From Putridiphycobacter sp965230485 (GTDB taxonomy: Bacteria; Bacteroidota; Bacteroidia; Flavobacteriales_D; Crocinitomicaceae): a DNA stretch of 64,000 nt. Location: assembly GCA_965230485.1 (NCBI GenBank), contig CBDDLA010000001.1, positions 1,054,001-1,118,000 of the forward strand. Reading direction: 5' to 3'. A model generated the notes under the pieces. That model did no database searches and was not told where the DNA came from. It saw only the letters and a list, made by a program, of their open reading frames with translations. Of this stretch, positions 8,782 to 17,530 are shown piece after piece (positions within the stretch are counted from its first letter, which is position 1; each line of letters opens with the position of its first letter). Position numbers and translations under genes: made by a program.

Positions 8782-10659
8782 GTGATTAAGCTACCGCGTC
8801 AAAATACCCCAAGATGGGCTGTATTTTTATTTGATATTTTTATTGCCTTAGTGTCTTTGCTTTTGGCATATGCCATTCGATTCGACTCTAAAAGTTTTCA
8901 ATTTGCAGAAGAATACAATATCTTCATCTCAGGGCTTCCCTTTTACATTCTTGTAAGGGCACTTGGCTTTTACTACTTTAAAACATTTGATGGTATAATA
9001 AGACATACCAGCACTGAAGATGTAAAAAGAGCTGTATTCTCCATTTCTTCCGGGACTGCTGTCATCCTTGGTCTGTCCTTAATTAAGTATTATAGCTACG
9101 ACTCCACTTTCTTATTTCCATTATCCATTATTATTATGGAGTTTTTTATCACCATTTTCATGATGATGGTATTTAGGATAAGCATAAAACTAATTTACTT
9201 GGAAGGCCTAAAAAGAATTAAGGGAAGCACACCAACAATAATATTTGGCGCTGGTGTCTATGGGATTATTACCAAGCATACACTTGAAAAAGAAGCACGA
9301 CTTGATGGAAAAGTAGTTGCCTTTATTGATGATAACCCAAAGTTAATTGGAAAAACACTTGAAGGCACCAAAATATACGGTTCTGACCGATTAAAGGAGT
9401 TGATTTTTGATTTGGAAGTCAAAAAGTTAATTATTGCCATTAAAAATATTAGCGCAACTCACAAACGCGAAATTATTAAAACGTGTATTGAGTTAGATGT
9501 AGATGTACTCAATGTTCCTGACCCAAAGAATTGGATTAATGGAGAATTTAGCACTGGACAAATAAAACCAATAAATATTGAGGACCTTTTGGGAAGAGAG
9601 TCGATTATACTAAATACAGATAAGCTGTATGATCAATTTAATAATAAAACTATTTTAGTAACAGGTGCAGCGGGCAGCATTGGAAGTGAAATAGTTAGGC
9701 AGGTAACAAATTATTCACCTCACAAAATAATATTATTCGATCAGGCCGAATCCCCACTTTATAATTTAGAAGCCGAACTGAAGGAAAAAGATAAGAAACA
9801 TTTAACGGAATCAGTGATTGGAGATATTCGAAATTTTGAAAGACTTTCCAAAACCTTTGAAACATTTAAACCAGACATAGTATTTCATGCCGCAGCATAT
9901 AAGCATGTGCCACTTATGGAGGAAAATCCAAGTGAAGCCATTTTGACGAATATTCTTGGTTCCAAAAACATGGTTGACTTAGCCATTAAATTTAAGGTCG
10001 AAAAATTTGTTCTTATATCCACAGATAAAGCCGTAAATCCTACAAATGTAATGGGCTGTTCTAAAAGAATAGCGGAGATTTATGCCCAATCATCTAATAC
10101 CAAAAATGAAACGAAGTTTGTAACCACTCGTTTTGGAAATGTCCTAGGAAGTAATGGTTCAGTGATACCCTTATTTAAAAAACAAATTGAAGCCGGAGGC
10201 CCTCTAACCCTAACGCATAAAAATATCACGAGGTTTTTTATGACCATACCCGAAGCCTGTCAGCTTGTGATTGAAGCTGGAAATATTGGCGAAGGAGGGG
10301 AAATATTTGTTTTTGATATGGGAGAAAGCATAAAGATTTATGACCTTGCTCAAAAAATGATAAAACTAAGCGGTTTAGTGGTAGGTAAAGACATTGAAAT
10401 TAAAGTTACAGGTTTAAGACCCGGAGAAAAGCTTTACGAAGAACTACTTGCAAATGAAGAAAACACTTTACCAACACACCATCCTCAAATCTTGAAAGCT
10501 AAAGTAAGAACATATGACCTTGACAAAGTATCTAATGACATAAGCGAGTTAATCGACGAAATAACGTGTCAAAACAACTTAGAAATTGTTAAAAAAATGA
10601 AGGCCATAGTGCCAGAATTTATTAGCAATAATTCTGAATACGCTAAACTTGATGTCTAA
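8782..10659 (+). CDS. Membrane-anchored nucleoside-diphosphate-sugar epimerase/dehydratase (CapD/WbpM/FlaA1 family)
   Basis: 625 aa, typical of long membrane-bound WbpM/CapD enzymes, with a GTG start. The first ~130 residues form four membrane helices. A Rossmann-like domain follows (FGAGVYGIITKH, near 155), then the SDR catalytic domain with VTGAAGSIGSEIVRQ near 294, HAAAYKHVPLMEENP near 372, and the active-site region STDKAVNPTNVMGCSKR, where the usual Tyr-x3-Lys is Met-x3-Lys as in WbpM. RPGEKLYEELL is near 548. The family makes 4-keto-6-deoxy UDP-sugars for capsule or O-antigen. The thioesterase gene follows after 3 bp. The precise sugar cannot be predicted. Confidence 0.93.
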   Translation: MIKLPRQNTPRWAVFLFDIFIALVSLLLAYAIRFDSKSFQFAEEYNIFISGLPFYILVRALGFYYFKTFDGIIRHTSTEDVKRAVFSISSGTAVILGLSLIKYYSYDSTFLFPLSIIIMEFFITIFMMMVFRISIKLIYLEGLKRIKGSTPTIIFGAGVYGIITKHTLEKEARLDGKVVAFIDDNPKLIGKTLEGTKIYGSDRLKELIFDLEVKKLIIAIKNISATHKREIIKTCIELDVDVLNVPDPKNWINGEFSTGQIKPINIEDLLGRESIILNTDKLYDQFNNKTILVTGAAGSIGSEIVRQVTNYSPHKIILFDQAESPLYNLEAELKEKDKKHLTESVIGDIRNFERLSKTFETFKPDIVFHAAAYKHVPLMEENPSEAILTNILGSKNMVDLAIKFKVEKFVLISTDKAVNPTNVMGCSKRIAEIYAQSSNTKNETKFVTTRFGNVLGSNGSVIPLFKKQIEAGGPLTLTHKNITRFFMTIPEACQLVIEAGNIGEGGEIFVFDMGESIKIYDLAQKMIKLSGLVVGKDIEIKVTGLRPGEKLYEELLANEENTLPTHHPQILKAKVRTYDLDKVSNDISELIDEITCQNNLEIVKKMKAIVPEFISNNSEYAKLDV

Positions 10660-10662
10660 AAT

Positions 10663-11070
10663 ATGTACACTGCCAAAATACAAATTCGATTCTCAGACTG
10701 CGACATGTTAAAACATGTCAATAATGCGATTTACTTACAGTATTTTGAAGTAGCAAGAATGCAATTTATGAATCATGAATTGCCAAACTGGGATTGGACT
10801 AAAAAAGGAATTATTCTAGCTAAAAATACGATTAATTACATCAAGCCATTATTTTTATCAGACGATTGTAATATAGAAGTCTTCTGCTCCAAAGTTGGAA
10901 CGACAAGCTTTACCTTGGGATATGATGTAATTGTCAATGATTCAAAGAAGCGAATATTAAAATTAACAGGTGAGTCAGTTCTTGTTTGCTATGATTATAT
11001 CCATAACTCTACTATGCAAATTCCTCAAGATCTTCTTAAAATTTTAGAAAATAATTTTCGAACATTGTAA
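10663..11070 (+). CDS. 4HBT-type acyl-CoA thioesterase (hotdog fold)
   Basis: 135 aa, a single hotdog domain. The catalytic signature IRFSDCDMLKHVNNAIYLQYFE near residue 8 has the Asp (in the SDCD part), and the His-Val-Asn-Asn typical of YbgC/4-hydroxybenzoyl-CoA thioesterases follows. It starts 3 bp after the epimerase and probably shares its transcript. The enzyme hydrolyses acyl-CoA or acyl-ACP thioesters in the cytoplasm. The physiological substrate is unknown, and neighbours suggest a link to envelope lipids. Confidence 0.9.
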   Translation: MYTAKIQIRFSDCDMLKHVNNAIYLQYFEVARMQFMNHELPNWDWTKKGIILAKNTINYIKPLFLSDDCNIEVFCSKVGTTSFTLGYDVIVNDSKKRILKLTGESVLVCYDYIHNSTMQIPQDLLKILENNFRTL

Positions 11071-11114
11071 GTAGCCAATGAAAACGCCGTCTAATTACTA
11101 AAATAAATGAATTA

Positions 11115-12602
11115 ATGAATTTCACAATTGTATTTGTGTTTACAATATGTATGGCTTTTATATTCATTTACAGCCTTGTACAGTTAAGTCTTGTGATTAA
11201 TTATCGAAAAAGTAAGAAGCTTGAAAAAAATACGCCAGATGTGCCAGAAAAATGGCCTTTAGTTACGGTTCAGCTTCCAGTTTACAACGAACTTTATGTA
11301 ATTGAAGAATTAATTGACGCTGTTTGTAAGTTTGACTATCCTAAAAACAAGTTGGAAATTCAGGTTTTAGACGATTCCAATGATGAAACTGTGCAGCTAA
11401 TCGCGAACAAAGTTGCTCATTACCAATCTTTAGGATTTGATATTTGTCATATTCAACGACCAAATAGAGTTGGTTACAAAGCAGGTGCATTAAAATATGG
11501 CACTGATATTTGCAAAGGTGAATTCATTGCAATTTTCGACTCAGATTTTAAACCTGCTTCACAATTTTTAAAGGATACAATTCCTCATTTTAGTTGTCCA
11601 AATGTAGGCGTAGTTCAAAGTAAATGGGGATATACGAACCCGAACTACTCACTTTTGACTCAGCTTCAAGAATTTGGACTAAATGCTCATTTTAGCATTG
11701 AACAGGTTGGAAGAAATTCTAAAAACCATTTTATTAATTTCAATGGTACTGCAGGTGTTTGGCGAAGAAAATGTATTACTGATGCTGGAGGGTGGGAATC
11801 TGATACGCTAACAGAGGATTTAGACTTAAGCTACCGCGCTCAACTCAAGCAATGGCAGTTTATTTATCTCGAAGACGTTATATCTCCTTCAGAATTACCG
11901 GTAGAAATTAATTCACTTAAAGCACAACAATATCGCTGGACTAAAGGTGCTGCGGAATGCTTTTCTAAGAATTTCAAAAGGGTCTTGCTGTCCAAAAAAA
12001 CGAAATTGACTACGAAAATCCATGCTCTTTTTCACCTTATGAATAGCTCGGTATTTTTGATGATTTTTGCAATGGCAGTACTCAGTTTACCAGTTATTTA
12101 TGCTAAGAACGCTCTTGGAAGTCATATTCTAATACAGATCAGTAGCATTTTTATGCTTAGTTGGTTAATACTAGGTCTATTTTATTACACATCATTCCGA
12201 GAAAACTCTAAAAAATCATTTGGTAATTTCATTGTTAATTTCGTTTGCTTCTTGGCAGTTTCCATGGGACTATCTCTTCACAATGCAATTGCTGTAATAG
12301 AAGGCTATATTGGCAGAAAAACACCATTTGTTAGAACACCTAAATTTAATGTTGTTGCTGGGGAAAATAACTGGAGAACTAATATATACACAACTAAAAA
12401 ACTAAGTCCTATTACCTACCTGGAGGGTGTAATGATTGTTTATTATCTATTTGCACTTAAAGTTGCTTTCGTCTATTCGGATTATGCAATGATCCCATTT
12501 CTAATTTTTTTACTTTCAGGATATTCCTTCGTCTTTTTCAGTTCTTTTATTCACTTAAACAAAACCTTTAAAAGTAAGATAGCTTATGAAAAAGTTGCTT
12601 AG
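11115..12602 (+). CDS. Membrane-bound family 2 glycosyltransferase (cellulose-synthase-like)
   Basis: 495 aa. One N-terminal membrane helix (residues 5-27) precedes the GT2 catalytic domain: VTVQLPVYNELYVIEELI near 55, the DSD metal-binding motif in FIAIFDSDFKPA near 145, TEDLDLSYR near 236, and QQYRWTKGAAE near 275 (the QxxRW motif of processive GT2 enzymes). Three or four membrane helices follow from ~310. It probably transfers sugar from a nucleotide donor to a lipid or growing glycan at the inner membrane. The DUF2141 gene overlaps its 3' end by 17 bp, placing it in an envelope cluster with DUF2141, DUF547 and Omp85-like genes. The product (glycolipid or polymer) is not predictable. Confidence 0.9.
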   Translation: MNFTIVFVFTICMAFIFIYSLVQLSLVINYRKSKKLEKNTPDVPEKWPLVTVQLPVYNELYVIEELIDAVCKFDYPKNKLEIQVLDDSNDETVQLIANKVAHYQSLGFDICHIQRPNRVGYKAGALKYGTDICKGEFIAIFDSDFKPASQFLKDTIPHFSCPNVGVVQSKWGYTNPNYSLLTQLQEFGLNAHFSIEQVGRNSKNHFINFNGTAGVWRRKCITDAGGWESDTLTEDLDLSYRAQLKQWQFIYLEDVISPSELPVEINSLKAQQYRWTKGAAECFSKNFKRVLLSKKTKLTTKIHALFHLMNSSVFLMIFAMAVLSLPVIYAKNALGSHILIQISSIFMLSWLILGLFYYTSFRENSKKSFGNFIVNFVCFLAVSMGLSLHNAIAVIEGYIGRKTPFVRTPKFNVVAGENNWRTNIYTTKKLSPITYLEGVMIVYYLFALKVAFVYSDYAMIPFLIFLLSGYSFVFFSSFIHLNKTFKSKIAYEKVA

Positions 12603-13038
12603 ATCAATTGCTTTTTTGGCTTTAATCTTTATTTCATTTGCGTTCAACAATGAAAATAACTTGCTCAAGGGCGATTTGCATATTCAATTACAGAATATTA
12701 GAAATAATGATGGCGTCATCTATGTTTTCTTATATAATTATGAAAATCAATACCCTAGATCCCCTCTTACTTATTATAAGGTTAACAAAAAAAACGTCAA
12801 AAATGGAAGACTAAAAGTAAAAATACCGGAGATTGATTTTAATTCAAAATACGTTATTACGTTAATTGATGATGAAAACGATAATGAAGATCTTGATCGG
12901 TTTTTAGGGCTTCCCACAGAAGGCTTTGGTTTTTCAAATAACGTGAGGCCAATCATTAGCCTTCCAGAATATAACGAATTAATTTTTAGTTTTTTATATA
13001 ATAAAACAATTACAATAGATTTACAATACTTTTTATAA
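12586..13038 (+). CDS. DUF2141-family secreted protein
   Basis: 150 aa with a signal peptide (residues 4-20, ending near SFAFNNE). The rest matches the DUF2141 pattern: NIRNNDGVIYVFLYN near 38, then ITLIDDENDNEDLDRFLGLPTEGFGFSNN, in which the Asp/Asn-rich stretch and P-x-E-G-F-G-F-S-N are family hallmarks. Function is unknown; it is a periplasmic or outer-membrane-associated beta-protein. The ATG lies inside the glycosyltransferase gene (17-bp overlap) and its stop shares one base with the next ATG, so the three genes are translationally coupled. Confidence 0.88.
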   Translation: MKKLLRSIAFLALIFISFAFNNENNLLKGDLHIQLQNIRNNDGVIYVFLYNYENQYPRSPLTYYKVNKKNVKNGRLKVKIPEIDFNSKYVITLIDDENDNEDLDRFLGLPTEGFGFSNNVRPIISLPEYNELIFSFLYNKTITIDLQYFL

Positions 13039-14624
13039 TGAAAAAAACACTCTTATCACTTTTATTTACAGCAACCTTATTCCTACCGTTCGCACAAAAT
13101 AATTTCATTGAATTGGCTGATGCTTTTTTAAAAGAACATGTTGAAGAAGGCAAAGTAAACTATGCCGCAATTAAAAGTGAACCCATGAAGCTATACGAAA
13201 TGCTAAATATTATTGCACTTCAAGATATTCCTGAGAAGGATAATAAGGCTTACCTAATAAATGCCTACAACCTTCTGGTTATCTCAACAGTTGTAGAAGC
13301 ATACCCTATTCAATCACCCGAAGATGTACCTGGTTTTTTTGACAATGAAGTACATGTAGTAGCCAATGAAAAAATGAGTTTGAATTACCTTGAAAAAGAA
13401 TTATTATTCAAGGTTTATAATGATTCTCGTTTGCACTTTGTGCTGGTTTGCGGTGCGCTTGGTTGCCCACCCATCACAAACTTTGCTTATACAACTAATG
13501 ATCTTGAATCTCAGCTTGAGCAACAAACAAAATTAGCGCTTAACTCTGATTTTATTAGAGTTGATAATAGCAAAGAAACAATATCATTATCAGAAATCTT
13601 CAGATGGTATGCGAAAGACTTTGGCGGAAATAATAAAACAGCACTGGCGTATATCAATAGTTTTCGCGACTCAAAAATTCCTGATAACTATAAAGTTGGT
13701 TTCTATAATTACAATTGGAAACTAAATGCTCAGAATGTCAATGCCCAGAGTAGCACACTAACTATACCAGATGAAGCCGGTCCAGGAATTAATCTGCAAA
13801 CTTTTACACCTGGCAGCCTATTAAGAAAAAATCAATTTGATTTCACTCTATTTAATACTTTATATACTGAATCGCAGAGCAATTGGCTCGGTGATGACTT
13901 TAGCGGATTTAGAAACACCTTCGTTACTCATTTAGCTCAAATTACATACGGTGTGACTAAAAATAAGCGGATTAATATTGGGTTAGACTTAAACTTTAGA
14001 TATAGTGGCACCTCATCCGACAGCACCTTCTCTGGTATAAATGAAGCTTTTAGATTTGAAAATTCTCCAACGTCAAGAGTTGGACTAACTGCTGTTGGGC
14101 TTCGATTAAAACTTCAACCTTTTAAAGCAGTTTCAGATTTTTCAATTCAGTCGACCATACAAGCTCCCACAATAAGCAATGCAGAAGGTAATGCAGAATT
14201 ATATTGGGGTGACTGGGATAGAATTACTTGGTGGAACCAAATTTTTTATACCAAATCTTTCAGTAATTTTCAATTATTTACAGAAATTGATCTACTGTTT
14301 AGATTTAGAAGAAATGAATCCCAAATTGGCATGTTAGATATTCCAATGAACGTGTTTTTTAGCTATTTCCCAACTTCCAAAATCACATTGTATGCAATGA
14401 CACAGCATGTACCAAGACTGACAAACAATATTACACCTGTACCAGTAGGTGAGCCAGAAACAGACTGGGTAATTCCAATGAATTACACGGCTTCGGGTAT
14501 TGGAGCCAAATATCAAATTACATCACAAATGAATTTTGAATTACTTTATACAAATTTTTGGAGAGGAAAAAACACTGGTTTAGGAAATACCTTTAATTTT
14601 GGAATAAAATATATTTCCAAATAA
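13038..14624 (+). CDS. DUF547 domain fused to a predicted outer-membrane beta-barrel
   Basis: 528 aa. Signal peptide residues 1-19. Residues ~25-230 are a DUF547 domain, with its hallmark NAYNLLVIS near 77 and CGALGCPPI near 138; the Cys and neighbouring residues look like a cysteine-peptidase/transglutaminase-type active site. From ~265 to the end the sequence alternates aromatic and polar residues in ~20 short strands with the aromatic/Lys ending FGIKYISK, as expected of an outer-membrane barrel. DUF547 proteins are usually about 250 aa, so this is a fusion. Its first base overlaps the DUF2141 stop and the Omp85-like gene follows with no gap. Enzymatic activity is unproven. Confidence 0.82.
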   Translation: MKKTLLSLLFTATLFLPFAQNNFIELADAFLKEHVEEGKVNYAAIKSEPMKLYEMLNIIALQDIPEKDNKAYLINAYNLLVISTVVEAYPIQSPEDVPGFFDNEVHVVANEKMSLNYLEKELLFKVYNDSRLHFVLVCGALGCPPITNFAYTTNDLESQLEQQTKLALNSDFIRVDNSKETISLSEIFRWYAKDFGGNNKTALAYINSFRDSKIPDNYKVGFYNYNWKLNAQNVNAQSSTLTIPDEAGPGINLQTFTPGSLLRKNQFDFTLFNTLYTESQSNWLGDDFSGFRNTFVTHLAQITYGVTKNKRINIGLDLNFRYSGTSSDSTFSGINEAFRFENSPTSRVGLTAVGLRLKLQPFKAVSDFSIQSTIQAPTISNAEGNAELYWGDWDRITWWNQIFYTKSFSNFQLFTEIDLLFRFRRNESQIGMLDIPMNVFFSYFPTSKITLYAMTQHVPRLTNNITPVPVGEPETDWVIPMNYTASGIGAKYQITSQMNFELLYTNFWRGKNTGLGNTFNFGIKYISK

Positions 14625-15881
14625 ATGCGGCAAAGCCTCTTACTTTATCTTTTTTTGAATTGCTCCTTCTTCCTACAAGCTCAAATTATTGATACAGTAA
14701 TATTTAATGGCTTAACTAAAACTAACGAAAGCTATATAAGGGGATTAATAGACTGTAAAAAAGGTAAAGTTTTTTCAGACTCTATTAGAAAAGAAGATGA
14801 AAGGATTCTGAATAATTTAAACCTTTTTTTCACTGTTGAGAGTACATATCGATACAATGACTCTACGAAGGCTTATATTATCTATTTTGATATTGAAGAA
14901 TCCACATATGTTTACCCAATATTTGATATTTCCGGATTCCAATCAGTCTTAAAAGTCCAATTGGGCTTAAATAATATCAATTTCAAGGGGGAGCAAAAAA
15001 CTGTTGGTTTTTGGTATCAATACTATGACCGACATTCATTTTCTGCATATCACCGAGTACCACGGTATAAAGACCTTCCCTTCGGACACGATTTTATCAT
15101 TAGTAAATACTCTACCGTTGAACCACTTTATTTTAACGAGCTGGTCTCAATGTTTAATTTTGACAATTATTCCATTTGGCTTAATGGCATTTATTGGCAT
15201 ACAAATGACTTGAGCTTTCAAGTTGGCTTTACACCCATATACGAGATATATCAACAATTAGATTCTATTGACTTAGATCTTCCTGCAAAAAATTTCACTT
15301 TTTGGAAATATAGGATCAATACAAGCGCAAATTTTAGAAGAATTGACTACTTATACGAAAGAATCAAGGGCGTTGAATCTATTTTATACCTTGAATCTAT
15401 TCAAACGCACGATAATCCTGACGCCTCTTTCTACATGGCTAAATTAACCACGTCTTATCATTACTTTATTAAAAAGAAAGGAAACTTGTCATGGCGACAT
15501 CAGTTCGGAATTTCAACAAATAATGAAAGCCCGTTCTCTCCTTTCGTATTTGATGGATTTGTCAACTTAAGAGGCATTGGAAATAGAGTTGCCAGAGGTA
15601 CTGGTATTCATTTCGTGAATGTAGAGTATCGACACACATTATTAAAAAACAATTTTTTTAATTTGCAGGGTGTCTCATTTGTAGATGCAGGCTCAATCAG
15701 ACCACCTGGAGAAAGCTGGCTAACCCTGGTCGATTTAAATAATACTAGAACTTTTGCTGGCGTTGGTGTCCGAATTCACAGTAACAAGCTTTATAAAGCC
15801 ATTTTTAGACTCGATTATGGTATAGAAATGAGTTCAGAATTTACTGGTGGTTTTTCTTTCGGATTTGGGCATTTTTTCTAA
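14625..15881 (+). CDS. Omp85/BamA-like (surface-antigen) outer-membrane protein with a single POTRA
   Basis: 418 aa. Signal peptide 1-19. Residues ~20-95 look like one POTRA domain (IIDTVIFNGLTKTNESYIRG onward). The remainder is a 16-strand-type barrel containing FVNLRGIGNRVARGTGIHFV (resembling the conserved L6 V/IRG(Y/F) loop) and the terminal phenylalanine of GFSFGFGHFF. BamA has five POTRAs, so this is a shorter relative, closer to TamA- or patatin-barrel-type proteins of Bacteroidota. It starts directly after the DUF547 stop. Its end overlaps the facing lipoprotein gene by 4 bp. A role in moving or inserting envelope components is plausible. Confidence 0.82.
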   Translation: MRQSLLLYLFLNCSFFLQAQIIDTVIFNGLTKTNESYIRGLIDCKKGKVFSDSIRKEDERILNNLNLFFTVESTYRYNDSTKAYIIYFDIEESTYVYPIFDISGFQSVLKVQLGLNNINFKGEQKTVGFWYQYYDRHSFSAYHRVPRYKDLPFGHDFIISKYSTVEPLYFNELVSMFNFDNYSIWLNGIYWHTNDLSFQVGFTPIYEIYQQLDSIDLDLPAKNFTFWKYRINTSANFRRIDYLYERIKGVESILYLESIQTHDNPDASFYMAKLTTSYHYFIKKKGNLSWRHQFGISTNNESPFSPFVFDGFVNLRGIGNRVARGTGIHFVNVEYRHTLLKNNFFNLQGVSFVDAGSIRPPGESWLTLVDLNNTRTFAGVGVRIHSNKLYKAIFRLDYGIEMSSEFTGGFSFGFGHFF

Positions 15882-16396
15882 AGAAATCTTAAGTCAAACC
15901 TCCCATTTTTAAGACTTACCGAGTCTATTCTTTGAATGACTAATGTAGAATCGATATCGAATAATGAATCAACCTGAACTAAATTCAGTGCAAATTCACC
16001 AGAAATAATTTTTCTGTTTTGATTATAATAAGTCACGTCGAAATAATTATCCCAGCTATCATTCAATATCGAATAATGACGCCAGTTATTATAACTCGAG
16101 TAATGATAAGATACATCATGTAATTCATAGGTTTGCTGAGTAGGAACATACTTCAAAATAAAGGTAACTTTCCATTCTTTAGGATGATGTTTTCTAAGAT
16201 TAGCACATTGATGGTTAATCTTTATTATTGAATCCTGAAAATAAATATAATCACTTTCTCCATTGAACTCTCCTCCTAAAAATCTGTCGTTCAGCTGATA
16301 AGCGAAAGTATGTTTCCCTTCTCTTGTTTTTGGCGGGATGACTTCAGCCTTTACACATGACAAAAAAAGAATACTCAATACAACGTTTTTAATCAA
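15878..16396 (-). CDS. Secreted lipoprotein, paralog of the adjacent lipoprotein
   Basis: An open frame extends upstream to 16459, but those residues lie inside the neighbour's coding region and carry no signal. A TTG at 16396-16394 gives a clean 172-aa lipoprotein with lipobox LFLSC at residues ~9-13, and I prefer it. Near the end GEFALNLVQVDS and NGRFDLRFL match the ending of the upstream neighbour (GKFNLDLYNED, EGRFDLEI), so the two are paralogs by tandem duplication. They belong to a Bacteroidota lipoprotein type often listed with DUF6252; function unknown. The TTG start overlaps the neighbour's stop by 8 bp, which implies coupling. Confidence 0.72.
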   Translation of the reverse strand: MIKNVVLSILFLSCVKAEVIPPKTREGKHTFAYQLNDRFLGGEFNGESDYIYFQDSIIKINHQCANLRKHHPKEWKVTFILKYVPTQQTYELHDVSYHYSSYNNWRHYSILNDSWDNYFDVTYYNQNRKIISGEFALNLVQVDSLFDIDSTLVIQRIDSVSLKNGRFDLRFL

Positions 16397-16883
16397 TAAT
16401 CTGTATTTCCAAATCAAACCTTCCTTCTCTAACTTCAATATTTCTAGTGTTATCTTCATTATACAGATCTAAATTAAATTTACCCGATACAATACCTTCA
16501 TCAATATTAATTTTCACAATTTCTAATTCATTAATACCGTTAACTTTTGCTCCAAACAAACCATTTCCTGGAAAATCGATTAACTCTTCTCCAGTCATTG
16601 AAAACTGATAGTCACCTGTTTCAAACAATCCTTCATAAACAAAAAGCCTAAATTCGAATGACTTTGTTTTGCTTTGAATGTATAAATACCCAGTTGATTT
16701 ATTATATGTCGCTTTTGGTTGCCTTCTAGATTTGTAAGTATTGCCATTAATATAACAGGCAAAAATACCCCTTCCATTTTGAGTATGTCTTGGTAAATAA
16801 CGTTCACCATCTTTAAACTTATATTTTTTACAACCGACAGCAGAAAACAACACAAGAAGTAGCACTAAAGTTTTACAATTCAT
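16389..16883 (-). CDS. Secreted lipoprotein (DUF6252-like), upstream paralog
   Basis: 164 aa with a textbook lipoprotein signal: MNCKTLVLLLVLFSAVGC, lipobox SAVGC, Cys at 18. The mature part is all-beta with two short blocks (IFACYINGNTYKS near 40; GIVSGKFNLDLYNED near 130; EGRFDLEIQ at the end). It is the first gene of a two-gene unit with its paralog, overlapping it by 8 bp, and is divergent from apaG. The function is unknown; the sheet-rich calycin-like pattern suggests ligand binding or a structural role at the outer membrane. Confidence is high for a real gene, low for any function. Confidence 0.78.
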   Translation of the reverse strand: MNCKTLVLLLVLFSAVGCKKYKFKDGERYLPRHTQNGRGIFACYINGNTYKSRRQPKATYNKSTGYLYIQSKTKSFEFRLFVYEGLFETGDYQFSMTGEELIDFPGNGLFGAKVNGINELEIVKINIDEGIVSGKFNLDLYNEDNTRNIEVREGRFDLEIQIID

Positions 16884-17064
16884 CTTTTTACCTTCATAGA
16901 AACACTAAACTACGGTTTCTAAGTGAATCCGGAAAAAAGCTTACGTTAAATTACTGTTAAAATTCGGCATTGCTATTCTGGCAAAACCAACCTATTAGAG
17001 TATTTGAACGTTTGTATATATAGATAACTGAGGTTATTCAAATAATTTTATATATTTGTTTGCA

Positions 17065-17451
17065 ATGGTAACAAGTGTTACATATGGTGTAAAAATTACA
17101 GTTGAAAGCATCTTTAGAAAAGATCTTTCTAATATTGAGAATAATGTCTATTTTTTCAATTACCGCATTGTTATTGAAAATACTAATCCATTCGACATTC
17201 AATTAATCAGTAGATACTGGCATATTTTTGACTCTTTGAACCCGGCAAAAATTGTTGAGGGAGATGGTGTTGTTGGTGAACAACCAATTATTAAACCAGG
17301 ACACAAGCATGTCTATGTAAGTGGAAGCGACTTATTTTCCGAAATAGGTTATATGAAAGGTTTTTATCACTTTAATAGAGTAGACACAAATGAAAGCTTT
17401 AAAGTTGCTATTCCAAGATTTGACTTAATTGCTAAACCTAAGTTAAACTAA
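17065..17451 (+). CDS. apaG: ApaG (DUF525) protein
   Basis: 128 aa starting with the ATG at 17065; an in-frame TTG nine bases upstream is unlikely. It is one ApaG/DUF525 fibronectin-type domain: FFNYRIVIENTNPFDIQLIS near 30, RYWHIFDS, EGDGVVGEQPIIKPG near 70 and GSDLFSEIGYMKGFY near 93, the last two being family signatures. ApaG proteins are linked to Co2+/Mg2+ homeostasis and diadenosine tetraphosphate metabolism in enterics, but their biochemical activity is poorly defined. A TATATTTG -7-type box ends 6 bp before the ATG, which would give a very short leader. Confidence 0.93.
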   Translation: MVTSVTYGVKITVESIFRKDLSNIENNVYFFNYRIVIENTNPFDIQLISRYWHIFDSLNPAKIVEGDGVVGEQPIIKPGHKHVYVSGSDLFSEIGYMKGFYHFNRVDTNESFKVAIPRFDLIAKPKLN

Positions 17452-17530
17452 GTCATACTTTACATTACTCTGGCTTTTAATTCCTATTTATTTTAGTTAC
17501 TTTTGTTGACTTAAAAATAAGGAAAAAACT

